Shown: in pieces, positions 59,091-64,000 of the stretch
Layout of the letters: each line of letters starts with the position of its first letter
Numbering within the stretch: the stretch's first letter is position 1
Assembly: GCA_963513935.1 (NCBI GenBank)
Contig: OY740777.1
Coordinates: 13,503,092-13,567,091 of the forward strand
DNA length: 64,000 nt
DNA from: Aphrophora alni
Lineage: Eukaryota; Arthropoda; Insecta; Hemiptera; Aphrophoridae
Direction: 5' to 3'
The notes under the pieces: model-generated
Databases searched by the model: none
What the model saw: only the letters and a program-made list of their open reading frames with translations
What the model was told of the DNA's origin: nothing
Program-made: the position numbers and the translations under genes

Positions 59091-59308
59091 TACCTTGGCA
59101 ATCCCGAGGGACCTTGATCTACACCTTTTTCTTGTAATCTTGATTCAGATCCTTCTACTTCATCTTACCTTTCGGGTCTTTTTTGAACAACTCTTGTTCT
59201 TTACCGACCCTGACGCAATTAGATTATTTAAAGGTTAGGGTATCTTTGTTATTTTTTATTATTTTTATTAAAGGCGATGATAACCAAATGGTTTTTCACC
59301 TTTAAACA
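59091..59308 (-). repeat. Family F1 end, solo
   Basis: Complete F1 end order: 'taccttggcaatcccgaggg', 'tctacacctttttcttg', 'ttttgaacaactcttgttc', 'ccctgacgcaattagatt', 'aaaggcgatgataacc' and 'ggtttttcacctttaaac'. A good representative of the arm. Confidence 0.65.
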
Positions 59309-59984
59309 ACAAGAAAAACAAATACAATAAAAGACTTTCATCCTTGCACTCCCAGCATCTATCTCGCAACCGACCTACTATATTTTCCTTGGACACCCTT
59401 AATTTCTTTCTACTTTCATATTCCCCATGAATATATTTTAAGATGCCCTGTTTTCCATTCTCGCAAGATTGCAATTTCTAAATTTATCTACCTTTGTAAT
59501 GTTCGTTCTTTGAACTGACAGTAACCTATATTTCATTTCTATACCATATCCTCCACTCTGTGTGTCATAGACTATATGGAGTCTAGGAGCCACCCCAGGT
59601 GTTTTCTTTCAGTACTCTTCACGGTTTCACTATCATAGCGTAGTTTTGAATATGCGTCATTTTGTCTGCCTAATAGGGGGTTGTTAGTACAAACCATGGT
59701 TAGAGAGTAAGAACTACTATTTTTCTTCAATTTACAAGAATATCCTGTGTTGGATGATTTTGTTTTAGGAAAACGATTTTAGATCAATGTTAATTTAGTT
59801 ATTTAAATGGGAGGACTTGATTTATTAGAATAAATAATATCAGATATATATTAAAGTACAGTTGAATATTGGTTATGTAATTTATTATTTGAAACAAATT
59901 TGGTTAGAGGAATCTGATAGGAGGTGACCTTTTCAATGTCAAACTTTCATTCATTGTAATTCATAAAATAACAATAGTTTCCTC
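59309..59984. other. Intergenic DNA
   Basis: No supported gene. Confidence 0.45.
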
Positions 59985-60265
59985 CTTGGGATATGTCTAT
60001 ATGGTTTGAACTTATGTTTTGAGATTCAATAGGGGGAAGAATTGTGTTTATAAAGAAAATTAATATATGACCTAACCTAACCTAATCTAGCCCTAACCTT
60101 ATCTAACCTAACCTAACCTAACCTAACCTAACCTAACCTAACCTAACCTTGGGATATATCTATATGGTTTGAACTTATGTTTTGGAATTCAATAGGGGTA
60201 AGAATTGTGTTTATAAAGAAAATTAATATATGACCTAACCTAACATAACCTAACCTAGCCTGCGC
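59985..60265 (+). repeat. Composite repeat: module plus CCTAA block, two units
   Basis: The module 'cttgggatat(g/a)tctatatgg', 'gaacttatgtttt', 'attcaatagggg', 'gtttataaagaaaatt', 'aatatatga' occurs at 59985 and 60148. Each copy is followed directly by a CCTAA-pentamer block. The junction between units lies inside the CCTAA block. Confidence 0.92.
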
Positions 60266-60439
60266 TGAAATATTGTTTAACTGAGTTTCGTCCTCGTGCT
60301 CCTGTTTTGCTTTTCGTCGTGACTGTACATTTGACTTTAACTTGTAGACTTACATTTTATTTCCAAACTTTCTGAAATGAGGATTTTCAAATCAAAATTA
60401 GGGGGTGAATAATTCATAGCCAGAGTGGAAAAGTGGTTT

Positions 60440-60905
60440 GTAATGTGCATAAATTATGAAAGAACTGTCCCATTTAGCGACAGTATGTATGTTGCAGAAC
60501 TGTACAAACTTGTAAAACTATACAAACCTAGGTTTTACCGGTACCTATTTGACGAAATAGTGAATAATAAAGGGCAAGTCGTTCTAAGACTTCCGTTATC
60601 GTGACCTCAATCCTATTGAGCTGGTTTGTGCTGATATTAAAGGATACGTGGCCAGCAGAAACGTTTCTTGTATTATTTCTCAAGCGGAAATGTTAAGCAA
60701 AGAAAAGTGTTGCACTGGTACTGAGGATTTGGTAAGGAAATGCAGACATGTTGAAAAACTTGAAGACGAGTACCTAGCTCAAGAACCAGACGTAGACAAT
60801 ATAGTTGAATCACTTGTAATTTCTATAAACAGTGACATTGAATCAGATTCTGAGAGTTCAGATGATGCTGATGAAGGTTTGAGTGGAGTTGATCAGATGG
60901 GGTAA
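60440..60905 (+). pseudogene. C-terminal part of an IS630/Tc1-type (DDE_3-like) transposase
   Basis: The first frame (from about 60473) reads MYVAELYKLVKLYKPRFYR, YLFDEIVNNKGQVVLRLP. A one-base shift near 60597 leads to RDLNPIELVCADIKGYVAS and a C-terminal domain ending in an acidic serine-rich tail, with a TAA at 60903. 'DLNPIE' is the block carrying the third catalytic acid (E) in DDE_3 transposases; 'ADIKGYVA' usually follows. The N-terminus, helix-turn-helix and first two catalytic residues are absent, and upstream sequence at 60270-60440 gives no match. It is therefore a truncated, frameshifted relic. Confidence 0.75.
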
Positions 60906-61167
60906 CAGAATCCAGACGAATGAACAGGAGATTAAGTAATAGTAAATAACTGTCCACAAGTATAAATAATAAAATGACGTATTTCACTAAAATGTTTGGT
61001 TTCTAAATTTCATAAAATATTATGATTCAGTTTTTTAACTTGCACATTACAGTAAAATTAAAGAGACGATTGTGGGAGAAATAGTCGCGATTACTGGAGT
61101 GACTCGCCACGATTTATGTTTTCATAATGAGTAGTGCATTTGTGGCCGTGCGCAAAGACAACGGTGT

Positions 61168-61491
61168 CGTGGGGTTGGCTCGACATATTGGCCACCCCAG
61201 TCAATAGCAATCACTTCCTGGATATGTGAACGGATCAGGTACCAGCCAAGACCCGCGAATAACAAGTCATACTATTCTGACAGACGACGAACCTCGTCAC
61301 TTGAGTGTCGCTCTATGGCTGACCGAACAAACAAACACCTCCAATTCCAAGAAGGGTTTCCCATTAAGCAGGAGTTTGAACAGATGACCCTAGTTCCCCA
61401 AAGTGTCGAGCCAACCCCACGGTATACTAGTGTCGAGCTAACCCCACGGTATACTAGTGTCGAGCTAACCCCACGTCGAGCCAACCCCACG
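61168..61491. mobile_element. MITE with tandemly amplified right terminal repeat
   Basis: CGTGGGGTTGGCTCGAC at 61168-61184 is exactly inverted at 61475-61491 and, with a single C/T change in two copies, also at 61405, 61432 and 61459. The first three right-hand copies are spaced 27 bp apart by 'gtatacta(g)t'; the last follows directly. The 220-bp centre is balanced in composition and has no transposase. Confidence 0.75.
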
Positions 61492-61499
61492 TAATCAAG

Positions 61500-63009
61500 A
61501 CTACTGGCGGTTAATAAGGGTCGGGGCCCGGTCTTCCCCGACCGATGTTTTCAGCCATTAGAGTACACGATTTCTACCTCGAGCCCATGGCCAGGTTACA
61601 TCTGTTTATCTGTATCTGATGAAAGCTAGAAAGAAGTAAGTCATATTGTTGTGCCATATTGGATGTTATTTTAGTTTAAATTGTATAAAATAAAAATGTA
61701 GGGACAACCATAAAAGATTTTAGGAATTATAAAAAAAAAAAAATATTTTAATGTATAAAGTCAGAAATTTGGTGGTCAAACTGTACCAACTTGTATTTAA
61801 AAACTCCTTTACTATTTATTAATAATACTAAAAACAAAACAATAGGCCTATCATTTAACAAAATACCCTACAATCATTAAACTCTCCGAACTCTTTGCGT
61901 GTTACATTAACACCCGTTCAACAAACAATAAAAGTCAATCAAGAGAATAAACAAAAACACTTGGAGTATATAAATCATACCAATAAATAGGCTTTGCACG
62001 AAGCAAACAACAAACCAATAATCGTATATCTGTGCTTGTGAACACAGTAAATATTTACTTAGGGTCCAACTGGAAAAGAAAAGAATTTAAGTATGTGTGA
62101 AAACAGTTGTAAAGGAGTTTATGATGTGTATAGAATAGTTTATGACAGTCATAAGTATCTTAGAGTCTACCTGGTGACTATAAAGGATATGGTCTAAGTC
62201 AACTACCTTATATAATTGTATTGCCACTGGAATTTTATGTCTTATAATTGTACCAACTGCAATTAAAACGGGGCGTAACTAAATCACGGGGAATTTATGG
62301 GTGTTTTAATGGATATTAGATTCAATTAGAAATGTAGTTCTATTTAAGGGTAATTTGTCCTGTAGGGGAAATAACAAAATAACTGTAAACTGTGAAAAAA
62401 ATATTGTATTTTACCACACTTCGTGCACAAATCAATTGTGGCTAATAAACTGTCAATCGAGCAAAATGAAACAGAACTCTTTAGATCTGGTGGAGGTAAT
62501 TGTATTGCTTAGATTGGTTCGTAAGGACATTAGAAACTTACACACGAAATTTGACCCTGTTAGCGTAACTTTCCTATTAATAATTTATATGTTCTCCGTT
62601 TCATGAAAAAATTAGTTAAAAAGAATTTTGATCATTATTACATTTCAAAGAAAATTGTGACTTGTGAGTTACATATTCTCAAATTTTACACAAGCCTATT
62701 TTAAAGAATTAGTTATTAAGCATCGAAATGATTGACGATTTTAATTAAACTGGAGGAAACAATTCTTATGAAGATTAATAATTGTGTTAAATTTCGAGTC
62801 AAAATATTTATAACATAACCTAAAAACGTTTTATCAAAAAAAAATTGAACCATTTGTACAAAGCCAAAAAGTAGTAAAAACCTAAATTGACTTGGGTGTT
62901 TTTCAAGCTTTCGATAGTGTGACACAAGCATTTGATCTAGAAAGTGAACAAAACAATTTATTCAGCTCTTGATATAGTAGACGTCCAACAAACTGTTTAT
63001 AGTCAAATG
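61500..63009. other. Intergenic DNA with one small hairpin
   Basis: GTCGGGG (61520) and CCCCGAC (61536) form a G+C-rich hairpin. The rest is AT-rich with no supported gene. Confidence 0.45.
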
Positions 63010-63440
63010 AGAGAGTTCTTTAAGATGAAGGTTCTTGGAGTTGAGAGCAGGAGTCCCACAGGGTTGCGTACTCTACCTCTTGTATACGTGTGATTTACTA
63101 CATGTAGGTAACGTCACTATTGCTAAAATCACAGGTACTGCTAATCTAGCAGTAGGAAATGACATGGAACTAGTTACAAATAATATTCAAAGAGCAAGTA
63201 ACCAGTTGGATGAATAATTGGGGAGTAAAACTAAACAATCAGGAAAAGTGTATGTCTCCTTCACAAATTAAAACTTAAGATATCAGTTATCCATGATAGT
63301 ATGAATGTTAGTAAAATACTGCTAAACACTTAGGTCTGATGTAAAGGTAAAGTGGGAAGAACAGATGTAAAAGAAAATAGACGAAGTGGTTCTTAGGTAC
63401 AGGAAGGTTCTCAGGTACCTATGTCGATATAATAAAGTAA
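63010..63440 (+). pseudogene. Jockey-like non-LTR reverse transcriptase relic
   Basis: From 63038 the frame reads ELRAGVPQGCVLYLLYTCDL, then TIAKITGTANLAVGNDMELV and NNIQRASNQLDE before a stop. RAGVPQG is the conserved RT block before the active site, and 'AVG.D.E..T..IQ.A.NQL' follows it in Jockey-type elements. The expected FADD box is replaced by ITGTAN, so the catalytic aspartates are lost. Further pieces in other frames up to about 63440 fit 'Y.....' thumb sequence loosely. A dead copy. Confidence 0.75.
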
Positions 63441-63690
63441 GAATATACATTTAGTTTATTTTTAAATTATTTTTAGAACACCCTGTGTATAAAAATGATA
63501 TATATTTACATTATGAGATAGCTTTCCAAAGATTTGTCACATAGAAGTTTTCTTCCGTTATGACAGTGTAAAATAAAAAAGATAAAACAATGATAAAAAA
63601 GGTGGGGAAACAATGATATGTTTATACAGTATTTCAAAAAGAGGGAGAAAATAAGTTTTATATATTTTTTAGAACACCCTATATGTAGCC
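63441..63690. repeat. Two GAACACCCT(G/A)TA-ended fragments
   Basis: 'tttttagaacaccctgtgta' at 63472 and 'tttttagaacaccctatat' at 63667 are about 195 bp apart in the same orientation and resemble F2 termini. They may be two nested or tandem right ends. Confidence 0.35.
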
Positions 63691-63779
63691 TTAGATTTTG
63701 CAGATCAATCAAGAGAATTTCAATTATGTGTGTATCACCTTCCTACGCCAACAATAAGCCTTTTAACCAATCTTGTATA

Positions 63780-63960
63780 ACCAGATACTAAAATCTATCT
63801 GACCTTATTGCAACCAGCTTTTGGAGTTATGCCACACAGTTCTTCGTAAAATAAAGGCTTTACAAAATAAAGAGAAAAAAAGCGTTATTCATAGTACCCT
63901 TCATGTTGATGATGTTACAATGGTGATGAGACGTCCTGCTAAACACAAAGTAAGACTTTA
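63780..63960 (+). pseudogene. Possible further part of the Jockey-like relic
   Basis: Frames give FWSYATQFFVK and KIKALQNKEKKSVIHSTLHV, which loosely fits the 'W...........LQ.LQNK.LR......W....LH.DL' tail of Jockey-type ORF2. Several shifts and stops. Weak support, based mainly on KALQNK and the LHVDD stretch plus proximity to 63010. Confidence 0.3.
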
Positions 63961-64000
63961 TTTATACCTCAACTTTGAACTATTCAACTCCTTAAAACGA

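Noticed and set aside
59268..59474. 68-codon minus-strand frame
   Set aside because: Lies partly in an F1 arm; no recognisable protein pattern.

Overview
The window looks like AT-rich, repeat-dense animal nuclear DNA, most likely from an insect. The main clue is the pentamer TTAGG/CCTAA, the usual arthropod telomere repeat, which recurs in long blocks at several internal places. There are no operons, ribosome binding sites or dense gene packing. A hemipteran such as a leafhopper would fit, but that is a guess from general character and not shown. Only one long intact protein-coding gene is visible, and it belongs to a transposon. Most of the window is DNA transposon relics, MITEs, fragments of non-LTR retrotransposons, satellites and microsatellites.

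Layout. 1-13 kb: a non-LTR reverse transcriptase fragment (1.1 kb), a TACAGGGTGTTT-ended element (2.2-3.4 kb), diverged duplications, and the first copies of a dispersed long-inverted-repeat family (called F1 here). 13-18 kb: a 381-bp MITE with 124-bp arms and two minisatellites. 19.5-20.4 kb and 26.2-27.7 kb: composite arrays in which a non-telomeric module alternates with CCTAA/TTAGG blocks. 27.9 kb: a candidate 3'-terminal exon with a textbook splice acceptor. 29.1 kb: a tRNA-like relic. 31.6-35.5 kb: a nested structure in which a CACCCTGTA-ended element (family F3) is interrupted by a complete 2.8-kb pogo/Tigger-type transposon and by a 261-bp (TA)n hairpin MITE. 37.4-38.5 kb: a decayed mariner-like transposon. 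39-41.6 kb: two F1 elements, one holding a relic with repeated GTAACACTCCTGA motifs. 43-48 kb: further MITEs. 48.9-53 kb: three tandem or duplicated arrays. 53.2 and 56.8 kb: two promoter-like patches, each with a CCAAT box and an RFX X-box-like site; the second leads into an ATG in good context. 56.2, 60-61.5 and 63 kb: a MITE, a third composite CCTAA array, a transposase C-terminal relic, a MITE with amplified ends and a Jockey-like reverse transcriptase relic.

The strongest material is (a) the intact Tigger-type transposase with a C-terminal PHD finger, 23/24-matching terminal inverted repeats, a TA duplication supported by a paralogous empty site, and subterminal motif arrays; (b) the repeated 'module + TTAGG' architecture at three separate loci and in miniature at 23.9-24.05 kb; (c) an apparently uncharacterised dispersed long-inverted-repeat family. 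All family assignments rest on reading motifs by eye; no database search was possible.
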